Origin: Chloroflexota bacterium
GTDB lineage: Bacteria > Chloroflexota > Anaerolineae > Anaerolineales > Anaerolineaceae
Direction: 5' to 3'
Assembly (NCBI GenBank): GCA_021779955.1
Contig: JAJXZS010000001.1
Span: 1-64,000 of the forward strand
DNA length: 64,000 nucleotides
The position numbers and the translations under genes are program-made. Of the stretch, positions 17,061-25,787 are shown piece by piece; position 1 is the first letter of the stretch, and every line of letters begins with the position of its first letter. The notes beneath the pieces were generated by a model that was given only the letters and a program-made list of their open reading frames with translations, did not search any database and was not told the origin of the DNA.

Positions 17061-18083
17061 ATGGCCGATAAACCGATCGAAGTACTGATCACCCTTCCGA
17101 TGCCCGAAGAATTGATCCATAAGCTCCGCGCTCTCTCACCACGCCTGCGCGTCGCTGTTCATCCGGCGCAAGCCGTGGGCGATATTTCAGACGAGATCTG
17201 GAGCAAAGCAGAAATCATCTATACCGATGTGCTGATCCCGAATCTTGCGGTTGCACAGAACCTGCGCTGGATTCAGTATCATTACGCAGGCATCGACTAC
17301 ATTCTCGGTTCGCCGCTGGCTTCCAGGCAGGATATCCGCATCACCAACATGAGCGGCGCTTCGGCAATCCAGGAAGGCGAGTTCATCATGATGAGCCTGC
17401 TGGCGCTCTCGCACCGCTTGCCCGAGCTGATCGCCAACCAGGCAAAGCGGGATTGGCCGGCCGACCGCTGGGAAAGATTCGCTCCGCGCGAGCTCACAAA
17501 TGCCACGGTCGGGCTTGTAGGTTACGGCAGCATCGCGCGCGAAGTTGCAAGGATGCTGCAACCCTACAATTGCAGTATCCTTGCCTGCAAAAAAGATGCC
17601 ATGCACCCCGAAGATAACGGCTATGTCATCGAAGGCCATGGAGACCCCGGGGGTAATCTCTTTACCCGGCTCTATCCCATCGAAGCCCTGCGCTCGATGC
17701 TTAAGGAGTGCGATTTCGTGGTCGTCACCCTGCCGTTGAACGAACAGACCCGCGACATCATCGGCGAAGAGGAATTCAAGGCCATGAAGCCGGGAGCCTG
17801 CCTGGTGCACATCAGCCGTGGCGGCGTGGTGAACGAAGATGCAATGGTCGATGCGCTGACGGAGAAACGCCTGGCCGGTGCCGTGGTCGATGTGTTCAAT
17901 CAGGAACCGCTTCCCTCCACAAGCCCCATCTGGAAGGCACCGAATCTGATCATCACGCCCCATGTTTCAGGCTTCAGCCCCGTTTACAAAGAACGCGCAG
18001 GCGAAATGTTCGTCGTCAACATGCAGCGCTACCTGCGTGACGAAACCCTGTACAATCTTTTCGACCCGACCCTCAAATATTAA
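17061..18083 (+). CDS. D-2-hydroxyacid dehydrogenase family protein
   Basis: NAD(P)-dependent dehydrogenase that interconverts 2-keto acids and D-2-hydroxy acids (340 residues). Seen: dinucleotide-binding motif VGLVGYGSIAREVARML near residue 151, active-site Arg in HISRGGVVNEDAMVDAL and active-site His in LIITPHVSGFSP. An insertion near residues 185-205 (EDNGYVIEGHGDPGGNLFTR) is longer than in minimal members and is seen in related multi-substrate paralogues. Third gene in the CoA-transferase operon; could supply or use a 2-hydroxy acid such as 2-hydroxyglutarate, which is an inference. Confidence 0.88.
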   Translation: MADKPIEVLITLPMPEELIHKLRALSPRLRVAVHPAQAVGDISDEIWSKAEIIYTDVLIPNLAVAQNLRWIQYHYAGIDYILGSPLASRQDIRITNMSGASAIQEGEFIMMSLLALSHRLPELIANQAKRDWPADRWERFAPRELTNATVGLVGYGSIAREVARMLQPYNCSILACKKDAMHPEDNGYVIEGHGDPGGNLFTRLYPIEALRSMLKECDFVVVTLPLNEQTRDIIGEEEFKAMKPGACLVHISRGGVVNEDAMVDALTEKRLAGAVVDVFNQEPLPSTSPIWKAPNLIITPHVSGFSPVYKERAGEMFVVNMQRYLRDETLYNLFDPTLKY

Positions 18084-18116
18084 GCAAAACTGGCGTAAAA
18101 TGGAGATGTTGGTGTA

Positions 18117-18147
18117 CCCGGGCGCAACAACTTGCGCCCGGGATTTG
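18117..18147 (+). terminator. GC-rich hairpin after the hydroxyacid dehydrogenase gene
   Basis: Perfect 11-bp stem CCCGGGCGCAA / TTGCGCCCGGG, 4-nt loop, followed by ATTTGTAA. The T-tract is poor, so termination may be partial. It stands immediately before the ribosome site of the HAD gene. Confidence 0.6.
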
Positions 18148-18167
18148 TAAGGAAAGCATGGTATCGC

Positions 18168-18923
18168 ATGAGCAGCAAGCCGAAAATCAACACTGCCTTC
18201 TTTGACCTGGGTTACACCCTGGTGTACTTCGACGGCGACTTCGCCCGGAAGACGATCGAATCGTACACGGTGCTGGCCAATGCGCTCGTCCGCGAAGGCT
18301 GTAACCTGGACGTGATCAAGTACTCAGAGCGCTTTCAGGATTTGATCACGCAGTATTACCACGATCGCGAGAAGGACCTGCGCGAAAGGCCCATAGACGG
18401 CTTCGTCCACCAGGTGCTGCGTGAAATGAGACAGGACACCCTCTCCGATTCTGCCATCCGGCGCGCCCTGAACGAAATGTACGTGGTCACCGAAGACTGC
18501 TGGCGCCTCGAAGACGACACCCACCCGACTCTGAAGTCACTGCACAACCTGGGTTTTCACCTCGGCATCATCACGAACGCTGCCGATGCCAGGGACGTTG
18601 CACGCATCATCGACGGTCGTAACCTGCGCGATTATTTCGAGACGATCGTCATCTCGGCAGACCTGGGCGTCCGCAAACCCGACCCGCGCATTTTCGAAGT
18701 AGCCCTGCAGCGCACAGGTTCGTCACCCGAAACGTCTGTGATGGTTGGCGACACGCTTGGCGCTGACATCCTGGGTGCGCACCGCGTGGGTATGCGCGGC
18801 ATCTGGATCACCCGCCGCAGCGAAAACCCGCACAACGCCTCGCTGCGCAGCTCGATCACTCCAGACGGCGAGATCAAAGCCCTCGCTGAGATCCCCGATC
18901 TTCTGGCGCTCTGGAATTCCTGA
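18168..18923 (+). CDS. HAD-family hydrolase
   Basis: Haloacid dehalogenase-like hydrolase of 251 residues, start ATG 18168 (MSSKPKINTAFFD). The four HAD motifs are seen: FFDLGYTLVYF (motif I), TNAADARD (motif II), RKPDPRIFEVAL (Lys, motif III) and VMVGDTLGADILGAHRVGM (motif IV), with a helical cap between I and II. Motif I has Gly where phosphatases have the second Asp (DxD), which in the family often goes with dehalogenases or altered phosphotransfer; see findings. The ribosome site AAGGA is 14 nt upstream, longer than usual, so the start is not certain. Substrate unknown. Confidence 0.87.
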   Translation: MSSKPKINTAFFDLGYTLVYFDGDFARKTIESYTVLANALVREGCNLDVIKYSERFQDLITQYYHDREKDLRERPIDGFVHQVLREMRQDTLSDSAIRRALNEMYVVTEDCWRLEDDTHPTLKSLHNLGFHLGIITNAADARDVARIIDGRNLRDYFETIVISADLGVRKPDPRIFEVALQRTGSSPETSVMVGDTLGADILGAHRVGMRGIWITRRSENPHNASLRSSITPDGEIKALAEIPDLLALWNS

Positions 18924-18989
18924 TTTGCGTATCCCTTAAGTCAGACAAATGATAGAATTCAATATCCCATTTTTGACGATCAGGTCATC

Positions 18990-19895
18990 ATGATTTCAAA
19001 GCGAACACTGCCGTACATCGCCTTATTGATCGGGGTCAGCGCGCTGAGCATGACCGGCATCTTCGTGCGTTGGGCCCAGGCTCCAGGCACCGTCACTGCG
19101 GCTTACCGCATGTCGATCTCTTCGTTGGCCCTTTTGCCCTTCTTCCTCAAGAAAGAATCCGGGCGCAAACCAGCGGGTTGGGGTTGGCTTCTGCTCGTCG
19201 TGGCGGGCGGCCTCTTCATCGCAGGCGACCACGGGTTCCTCAACACGGCCATCGGTTACACGCGCATCGCCAACACCACCCTCTTGAACAATATGGCGCC
19301 GCTGTGGGTGGCACTCTTTGCCCTCCTGGTATGGAAAGAGCAGCTCAACCGCACCTTCTGGCTGGGATTGCTGGCAGCGATCGTCGGAGCGGTGGTGATC
19401 CTGGGCACCGATCTGATCATCCACCCGCAGTTCGGGCTTGGAGACGCACTCGCGCTGGTTTCCAGTTTCTTCTATGCCGCATACTTCCTCATCACTCAAC
19501 GTAGCCGCGAGAAAATTTCCGCGCTGCGTTATCTCTTCTTCGCCAATATCGCCAGCGCGGTCGTGCTGATCGCTTTCAATCTTGCGATTGGCGCGCCGCT
19601 GACCGGTTATCCCATGCGCACTTACCTTGTTTTTATCGCCATTGGACTTTTCTCTCACACCATCGGTTATTTCAGCGTCACATACGCGCTGGGGCACCTG
19701 CCCGCATCGATCGTTGCGCCCACGATGATCGCCCAACTGATGTTCACTTCGTTGCTCGCCATCCCGCTGGCAGGCGAGCCTCTGGCAGCCCCGCAGATTC
19801 TCGGCGGCCTGGCCGTGCTGACCGGCATCTTCCTGGTCAACCGCTCCAATCGACGGCAGGCCCAGCTCGAGGGAGTTCCTGCTACGGAGCAATGA
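18990..19895 (+). CDS. EamA/DMT-superfamily transporter
   Basis: Inner-membrane exporter or permease of 301 residues with ten predicted helices in two EamA halves. Seen: ALSMTGIFVRWAQAPG and YRMSISSLALLPFF in the first half, FLNTAIGYTRIANTTLLNNM at the end of it, and ALGHLPASIVAPTMIAQLMF with AAPQILGGLAVLTGIFLVNR in the second half. The soluble tail is basic. DMT members carry metabolites or amino acids; substrate cannot be told. Upstream TGATAGAAT (18950-18958) may be an extended -10. Confidence 0.88.
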   Translation: MISKRTLPYIALLIGVSALSMTGIFVRWAQAPGTVTAAYRMSISSLALLPFFLKKESGRKPAGWGWLLLVVAGGLFIAGDHGFLNTAIGYTRIANTTLLNNMAPLWVALFALLVWKEQLNRTFWLGLLAAIVGAVVILGTDLIIHPQFGLGDALALVSSFFYAAYFLITQRSREKISALRYLFFANIASAVVLIAFNLAIGAPLTGYPMRTYLVFIAIGLFSHTIGYFSVTYALGHLPASIVAPTMIAQLMFTSLLAIPLAGEPLAAPQILGGLAVLTGIFLVNRSNRRQAQLEGVPATEQ

Positions 19896-19915
19896 TTTTC
19901 ATGTATAGTTAACCC

Positions 19916-20494
19916 ATGGATGATGAATTGCGTCCGGCATTGAACCCGGATATCCTTGCCTATATCTGCGTTGACGTGGAAACTGCCGGCTCTATCCCGA
20001 GCGAATATCCGCTGCTTTCGATTGGCGCTTGCAGCATTCCCGAGCCCCGCCGAACCTTTTATGTCGAACTGAAACCCGATAAACCGGCCTTCACGGAGGA
20101 AGCCCTGAACGTGAGCAAACTCTCGCTCGAGGAGCTTGCCCAAAACGGGCTGCCGCCTGCCGAAGCCATGCTGCGTTTCGAGCAATGGATCGGCGAGACC
20201 GTGCCAGCAGGCGTCAAGCCGATCTTTGTCGCCTTCAACGCCCCATTCGACTGGATGTTTATCAACGATTATTTCGAACGCTATCTCGGCCGCAACCCGT
20301 TCGGTCACAGCGCGCTCGATATCAAAGCCTTCTACATGGGTCTTGCCGGAGTATCCTGGCAGGAAACGTCCATGCGCGAGGTGATCCACCACTTTAGCGG
20401 ACAATCCCCTCTCACCCACCATGCCCTGCAGGATGCCCTCGACCAGGCAGATCTCTTTCTAAAAATGCTGCATTATTCGAATAACGCGAATTAG
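19916..20494 (+). CDS. DEDDh 3'-5' exonuclease (DnaQ-like)
   Basis: Stand-alone exonuclease-fold protein of 192 residues. Motif ExoI is CVDVETAG, ExoII is FNAPFDWMF, and ExoIII is HHALQDALDQA, which gives the four acidic residues plus His of the DEDDh group. Such proteins proofread or trim DNA or RNA. ATG 19916 has no Shine-Dalgarno site and a TATAGT box ends 6 nt before it (19904-19909), so the mRNA is probably leaderless. It could be the epsilon-like proofreader or an oligoribonuclease-type enzyme; the sequence alone does not decide. Confidence 0.88.
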   Translation: MDDELRPALNPDILAYICVDVETAGSIPSEYPLLSIGACSIPEPRRTFYVELKPDKPAFTEEALNVSKLSLEELAQNGLPPAEAMLRFEQWIGETVPAGVKPIFVAFNAPFDWMFINDYFERYLGRNPFGHSALDIKAFYMGLAGVSWQETSMREVIHHFSGQSPLTHHALQDALDQADLFLKMLHYSNNAN

Positions 20495-20545
20495 TCTGGT
20501 CCCTTTCATTGTTCTGAGTCTCTTTGACACCCAATAGGAGGAAAG

Positions 20546-21868
20546 ATGACGGACAGCAAAGAATCAAATCAGCAACTTTTGCAGCGTATCGTAGATTCGG
20601 CGAAGCGGTTGGGTGTGGGGGTGGACGAAGCCGATGCACTCCAGTGGCTGGCCGCCATGCGCAGCAGCGAAGCTGGCGACCTCACTGTGGATGCTGCAAG
20701 CGGAACCTTTGGCCACCGCATCAGCATGCTGGATTTCAACCCCCAGGAACTGGCTCACTTCAGGCGTATCGGCGCGCTGGTCGAATTTGCGGACGTGCCG
20801 GGCGAAGTGGAGACGGCCCTGGCCATTTCCGGATCGGCGGCTCAATCCAAAATCCAGACCTTCCCGGGCGACGCCGACTATTTCGAGCGGGTTAACATCT
20901 ATGCGCCCACCAAAGCTGAAGCCTGCCGCAAACTGGGCAGCGTCATGCTCGAGAAAGCCAGGTCTGCGCTCAAGGGCGATGGATACCAGTTGATCGAGGT
21001 AAAGATGGGCTCAGCCCCTGAGGAGATCGTCAGGGATGGCAGGACGCTTTCCGCAGGTTCGCCGCTTGCCTGGAATGCCGCCGAGATCATCGCTGGCAAG
21101 ATCGACGCCTTCCTGCCGGACGGCCGTGCGATCGTCATCTGGTGGGAAGATGCGGCCAGGGATCCCGGCTGGTGCAAACTGGATTGGGTCGTGGCAGACC
21201 CCGTGCACCATCACCTGGTCAACGCAAGCAATATGCTCGATGTCACCTGGGAAGCTCCTGACGGCAGCATCGTGCCGCTGGACGGTTACATGGACCCTTA
21301 TTTCCAGGAAGTCTATCTCGAAGCCGAATCCATCCCCGTCTTCAGCAAGCTGGTCAAACACGTTTCGGACGATGCGCTCGACGAGTACGTTGCCGCCCTC
21401 GAACACGAAATCAAAAAGTATCTCACCAGGGACATTAACTACGGCAAAGTAGCCAAACGCATGTACAACGTTTTTCGCCTGACCGGACGTTACGGCGAGG
21501 CTGCCTTTCTGCGCGAATTGTTCGATGAACCGGCCACAATCCTCTACCAGGTCTGGTCGCTCATCCGCACCACAGACGACTGCTTTACCCCAGGCTCACC
21601 CATCACTGTGGATGAATTGCTCGAGCACGTCGATTCGCTCATCGAACAGGTGGTTGAAACGCTCGAGGGTGAAAAAGAGCTCGAGATCGTGCGCCTGCTG
21701 CTGCGCCTGCGGGATGCGCTTACGCTCGAGCGCAGCGGCCACCCGCTTTCGCCAAGCGCAGAGGCCGCGCGGGCCGAGGTGATTAACATCGTCAACAACT
21801 TCTTCTACGACAAGTTAACCGCTGTCCCCGAGATCAAAGCTTACATGGACGAAGTGTCGGCAAGTTGA
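20546..21868 (+). CDS. Unknown protein with nucleotidyltransferase-like motif
   Basis: 440-residue soluble protein, start ATG 20546 with AGGAGGAAAG upstream. I do not recognise the family. Around residues 93-113 it reads ISGSAAQSKIQTFPGDADYF, which fits the pattern hG[GS]x(9-13)Dh[DE]h of the nucleotidyltransferase fold; a later acidic strand (AIVIWWED, about residue 193) could give the third metal ligand. The N-terminal 50 residues resemble a small helical domain and the C-terminal 170 residues are charged and helical (DELLEHVDSLIEQVVETLEG). Monocistronic with a terminator. Nucleotidyltransferase is a hypothesis only. Confidence 0.75.
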   Translation: MTDSKESNQQLLQRIVDSAKRLGVGVDEADALQWLAAMRSSEAGDLTVDAASGTFGHRISMLDFNPQELAHFRRIGALVEFADVPGEVETALAISGSAAQSKIQTFPGDADYFERVNIYAPTKAEACRKLGSVMLEKARSALKGDGYQLIEVKMGSAPEEIVRDGRTLSAGSPLAWNAAEIIAGKIDAFLPDGRAIVIWWEDAARDPGWCKLDWVVADPVHHHLVNASNMLDVTWEAPDGSIVPLDGYMDPYFQEVYLEAESIPVFSKLVKHVSDDALDEYVAALEHEIKKYLTRDINYGKVAKRMYNVFRLTGRYGEAAFLRELFDEPATILYQVWSLIRTTDDCFTPGSPITVDELLEHVDSLIEQVVETLEGEKELEIVRLLLRLRDALTLERSGHPLSPSAEAARAEVINIVNNFFYDKLTAVPEIKAYMDEVSAS

Positions 21869-21893
21869 AAATGTCTTTCCCAGCATGAACAAT

Positions 21894-21924
21894 AAGGGCT
21901 TCTCATTCGAGAAGCCCTTCGTTT
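21894..21924 (+). terminator. Rho-independent terminator
   Basis: Perfect 11-bp stem AAGGGCTTCTC / GAGAAGCCCTT, loop ATTC, followed by CGTTT. Ends the unknown 440-residue protein transcript. Confidence 0.85.
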
Positions 21925-22076
21925 CGCACTATCCTCCCTTTCCGGTAAATGGTGCTCTGGCAGCAAGGCACGTCATATCGGCATCATTTATTCGCGGATT
22001 CTCTTGCGGCGTCCTCGAAAAATCGGGCAAAACGCCATAGTTCTTTATGTTAGAATGAATTGATTGGAGACACTGC

Positions 22077-23837
22077 ATGGAAAGAATTGTTCCCCGCTCG
22101 GCTTCTGACGAGATCGACCTCTATATTCGTACCATCTATTCATTGCTGAAATCCACCACTGAAGTCAAGCTTCGCTCGCTTGAAGAGGTCCACGCAGGGA
22201 TGAACAGCTCTTTGCACCTGGATGCGCGCCAGACCACCCTCGATGCGTCCGCCTTCATCTACTCCATCTTGCGCCTCCCCAGTTGCATCACGGAAGTCCA
22301 TTCAATCATTCTCGGACAAAGTGCATCGGTCTTTGCGGCACACGGCTACACCGACGTTGAAACTTGGGAATCCGTGTCAGCCCGCGCCCGCCGCCGCCGC
22401 TGCTATTACGACGGCAAGGGTACCCTGGCATGTTACATCGCCAGCCGCTCAGACATCGAAGACGTTATCCCGGTGCTTGTGGCGTACCAGATCGAGTGGA
22501 ACAAACTGCACAATTTGCTTCAGAATTGCCCACCCGATCTGCTCAAGAATATCCATTCGCGCGACGATGAGCGCATGGAGGAGCTGGCCGAGCTCATCGA
22601 ACTGCCGCTCGACGATCTCGACCGCCTGGTTGCCGTGCTCGATGATGACCTTGCCGCGATTTTGCAGGAAATCGCCTCGCGGGAATGCGAGATAGGCGTC
22701 CGCCTGCTCAGTGGGTCGTTGAGCGACTACCTGCGCGCCACGCGCATCTGGTGGGAAAACATTGCCCATACGGCGCCGGTGCTGGACGACCGCCCGGTCT
22801 ACTTCATCTCGAGCAATACCCACAGCGTGATCAACCTTCTCTCCGGCTTTGCTCTTAAACACAGAGATGAATTGATCGAATTCCTCAAGACAGACGTGAA
22901 CGCCTTCCTGCAATCCGAATGGGAAGACATCGTCGAGCAAAAAGCCCAATCCAACGAAGCGAACTTCTTCTACTACCTGCTCAAGCGCTACCAGCAGACG
23001 CCGGCAGGCAAACATCTGCTGAACGAACAGGCCAGATACGAAAAATCCAGGGGCATTATCCGGATTCCCAGCCTGCACTCCTTCGACATCGAAGCCCAGG
23101 TGATCGACCTGTCACAAATTCAGCGGGAAGATATCGACAGGCGAGTACTGCAGGGCATCGATCTGGCCGGCTTCGACACCCAATGCGACTTTTTGAGCTG
23201 CAGCGATGCGATCATCCTCAATATCGACTATCCGCTGGGCGTCGGCGCGTACAACATACTGTCCAAGCTCGGCGAGCACATCAGCCATATCCTCGGCGTT
23301 TACATCGAGGGCAAGGCGGCAACCCTTAACGGCGTCCGCGGTGATGTGATGATCCCTTCCGTCGTCCAGGACGAGCAGTCGCTCAACACCTACCTCTTCC
23401 AGAACGTCTTCAACGCGCAGGATGTTGAGCGTGACCTGGTCTACGGCACGGTGCTCGACAACCAGAAGGCGCTGACGGCGCTCGGAACCTTCCTGCAGAA
23501 TTCACGCTTGATGGACGTGATGTACCGTGAAGGCTACACCGACATCGAAATGGAAGCCGGGCCTTACCTCTCAGCCATTTACGAGATCACCCGGCCGAAA
23601 CGTTTCCCAACCAATGAGATCGTCAACCTTTACGGCGTGCCCTTCGATATTGGCATCCTGCACTACGCGTCCGACAAGCCAATGAGCAAAGGCAAGAACC
23701 TTGGAGCCGGAGCCTTATCCTACGAAGGCATGGATTCCACGTATGCCTCCTCCGTGGCCATTCTCAGGCGCATTCTCCGCCAGGAATTCAAGCGCCTCTC
23801 AGGCAACGGAAAGTACCCCCTCAAACCGGAAAATTAA
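22077..23837 (+). CDS. Unknown protein, large, possibly DUF6909-like
   Basis: 586-residue soluble protein, start ATG 22077 with TTGGAG 9 nt upstream and TGTTAGAAT (extended -10 like) at 22048-22056. N-terminal half is helical and acidic. The C-terminal 180 residues hold conserved-looking segments: GVYIEGKAATLNGVRGDVMI, VVQDEQSLNTYLFQN, YTDIEMEAGPYLSAIYE and GALSYEGMDSTYASSVAILR. The IEMEAGPYL stretch resembles the phosphorylase/nucleosidase motif (EMExAA), so a nucleoside-phosphorylase-like fold is possible. Assignment to DUF6909 is from memory and unsure. Function unknown. Confidence 0.8.
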   Translation: MERIVPRSASDEIDLYIRTIYSLLKSTTEVKLRSLEEVHAGMNSSLHLDARQTTLDASAFIYSILRLPSCITEVHSIILGQSASVFAAHGYTDVETWESVSARARRRRCYYDGKGTLACYIASRSDIEDVIPVLVAYQIEWNKLHNLLQNCPPDLLKNIHSRDDERMEELAELIELPLDDLDRLVAVLDDDLAAILQEIASRECEIGVRLLSGSLSDYLRATRIWWENIAHTAPVLDDRPVYFISSNTHSVINLLSGFALKHRDELIEFLKTDVNAFLQSEWEDIVEQKAQSNEANFFYYLLKRYQQTPAGKHLLNEQARYEKSRGIIRIPSLHSFDIEAQVIDLSQIQREDIDRRVLQGIDLAGFDTQCDFLSCSDAIILNIDYPLGVGAYNILSKLGEHISHILGVYIEGKAATLNGVRGDVMIPSVVQDEQSLNTYLFQNVFNAQDVERDLVYGTVLDNQKALTALGTFLQNSRLMDVMYREGYTDIEMEAGPYLSAIYEITRPKRFPTNEIVNLYGVPFDIGILHYASDKPMSKGKNLGAGALSYEGMDSTYASSVAILRRILRQEFKRLSGNGKYPLKPEN

Positions 23838-23908
23838 CCCCTTTTTTATTCGAACTCGGCGTCAAATACCGTACCATAGGGATAACTTCGCATTGAGAAG
23901 AGTATCTA

Positions 23909-25780
23909 ATGCTGTCATATGACGCTGTCGAATCGAAGAAGTCATTCAACCAAATAGAAAAAGTAGTCCTGCGCACAAAAAAAGAGTGGGAAGCCACTTT
24001 CGATGCATTACCGGATATGCTCATCCTGGCCAATTCTGCAGGCCGGATTTCACGTTGTAACCAGGCGACCATCCGCACTTTTCACTCCAAATATGGCGAC
24101 CTGGTCGGCCACCTGTTCACCGAGTTGTTCCCCGAGGCTCGAGGCGCAAACGCCGCAGGCATCGACATCCAGCTTTTCGAAGACAGGCACTGGTACAGGG
24201 TCTATTCCATTCCTGTCAATATTGGCAGTGATGCCAGAAATCACGTTTATCTTTTCCACGATATTTCCAAGCGCAAATCGTACGAGCTTGAAATCCTCAA
24301 AGAGGAGCAGTATTACGAAGCCCTCTTTCACACCAATCCTGATTGCGTGGTCGTCCTAGATCGCGATCGCAGGATTCGTCAGGCTAACCCTGTCTTCGAA
24401 CTGCTCTTCGGCTACACCGAGGAAGACGTCAAGGGGCTGTATCTCGAAGCTGTCATCACGCCCACCGAAACCCGCAGGTCCGGCGACATCCTCAACGAAG
24501 ATCCAGCCGAAAACCTGCCAAGCCGCATCTGCAATTGCCGTAAGAAAGACGGCTCCCGCGCGGAGTATGCGATCATCGAGCTGCCTGTGGCGCTCAACGG
24601 CATCGACTACGGCTGGATGGTCTCCTTCCGTACCGTGCAAGCTCAACCTGCTGTGGAATTGCTCTCCATCCCCCGCGACGAACTGATCGAGAAATTGAAC
24701 ACCAAATTGCGGCCTCCGCTCAACAACATGCTCGAGCTGATCAACATTCTCGATGATGTGCAGCTTTCGCCGGAGCAAGCCGACCGTGTTGCAGCCGCCA
24801 AGCAGAGCGCCTGTTCGCTCCTGCAGATGCTCATCGAGTTGCGCAACATGGATACCCAGCCACAGATGCCGCCCCATCCCTCCGAAATCCTTGCCCCCGA
24901 AGTCAACCAGCCTGTGGCGGGAGTCTTCGCGCCTGGCATCGAATTCAAACCTGCTGAAAAGAAGAGCAGGACAAAATTACGCATTCTACTGGTGGAAGAC
25001 AACCCGATCAACCAAAAACTGGCGATGCGCCTGCTTCAAAGACCCGGGCATTTCGTCCGCATTGCAGATAACGGACACTCTGCTTTGCGTATCCTATCCC
25101 AGCAGCCCTTCGACCTCGTCCTGATGGACGTTCAGATGCCCGAAATGGACGGGCTCGAAGCCACCCGCCAGATTCGCGCCCGCGAACGCGAAGGCCAGCA
25201 CCAGATCATCGTCGCCATGACCGCCGAAGGCCCGGGTGGCGATCCGGAAAAGTGCCGCCAGGCCGGCATGGATGACTTCATCGCCAAACCCCTGGATGTT
25301 GACCGCCTTTTCGATCTGCTCGACAGGTTCCAGGCTCAGAAAGATAAGAACGAGGTTGCAACGGGGTCGCCGCTCGGCGGTCAGGCACCTGACGATGACC
25401 TGCTTGACATCGAGATCGCCCTCCCGCGTTTTGGCGGCGAGATCACGGTTTACTTCGATTTCCTGCTGCGCTTCATCAAGCAGCTCAAGCAAACGGATCA
25501 AAAGCTGCGCGCGGCTTACAAGAAAGGCGATGTGGAACAGCTTCACGCCCTCAGCCACGGGCTCAAGGGCACCGCTGCCAATTTCGAGGCCACTGCGATT
25601 CGAAATTCGGCTTCGGCCCTCGAAGAATTGACCGCAAACAACACCCTGGTGGGCGCCTACACACTGATCAACGACATTGCCAGGCAAATCCCCCTCATCG
25701 AGGCTTTTTATCACAATCACGTGCTGATGCAAAAAAGAGAGAAGACCCCGCTTTCGTTTGTGGCTGGTTCGCTCTTATGA
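23909..25780 (+). CDS. PAS-PAS-receiver-Hpt signalling protein lacking a kinase domain
   Basis: 623-residue phosphorelay protein. Two PAS domains (about residues 20-130 and 135-255), then a helical region like a histidine kinase dimerisation domain but with no phospho-accepting His: IEKLNTKLRPPLNNMLELI where family members have HExRTPLN. No HATPase domain (no N, G1 or G2 box) follows; instead a receiver domain begins at LRILLVEDNP with phospho-Asp407 in LMDVQMPEMDG and Lys in FIAKPLD, and then an Hpt domain with His550 in LSHGLKGTAANF. It may pass phosphate between a separate kinase and a regulator. Likely cytoplasmic: no membrane helix seen. Confidence 0.87.
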   Translation: MLSYDAVESKKSFNQIEKVVLRTKKEWEATFDALPDMLILANSAGRISRCNQATIRTFHSKYGDLVGHLFTELFPEARGANAAGIDIQLFEDRHWYRVYSIPVNIGSDARNHVYLFHDISKRKSYELEILKEEQYYEALFHTNPDCVVVLDRDRRIRQANPVFELLFGYTEEDVKGLYLEAVITPTETRRSGDILNEDPAENLPSRICNCRKKDGSRAEYAIIELPVALNGIDYGWMVSFRTVQAQPAVELLSIPRDELIEKLNTKLRPPLNNMLELINILDDVQLSPEQADRVAAAKQSACSLLQMLIELRNMDTQPQMPPHPSEILAPEVNQPVAGVFAPGIEFKPAEKKSRTKLRILLVEDNPINQKLAMRLLQRPGHFVRIADNGHSALRILSQQPFDLVLMDVQMPEMDGLEATRQIRAREREGQHQIIVAMTAEGPGGDPEKCRQAGMDDFIAKPLDVDRLFDLLDRFQAQKDKNEVATGSPLGGQAPDDDLLDIEIALPRFGGEITVYFDFLLRFIKQLKQTDQKLRAAYKKGDVEQLHALSHGLKGTAANFEATAIRNSASALEELTANNTLVGAYTLINDIARQIPLIEAFYHNHVLMQKREKTPLSFVAGSLL

Positions 25781-25787
25781 CCTATTT

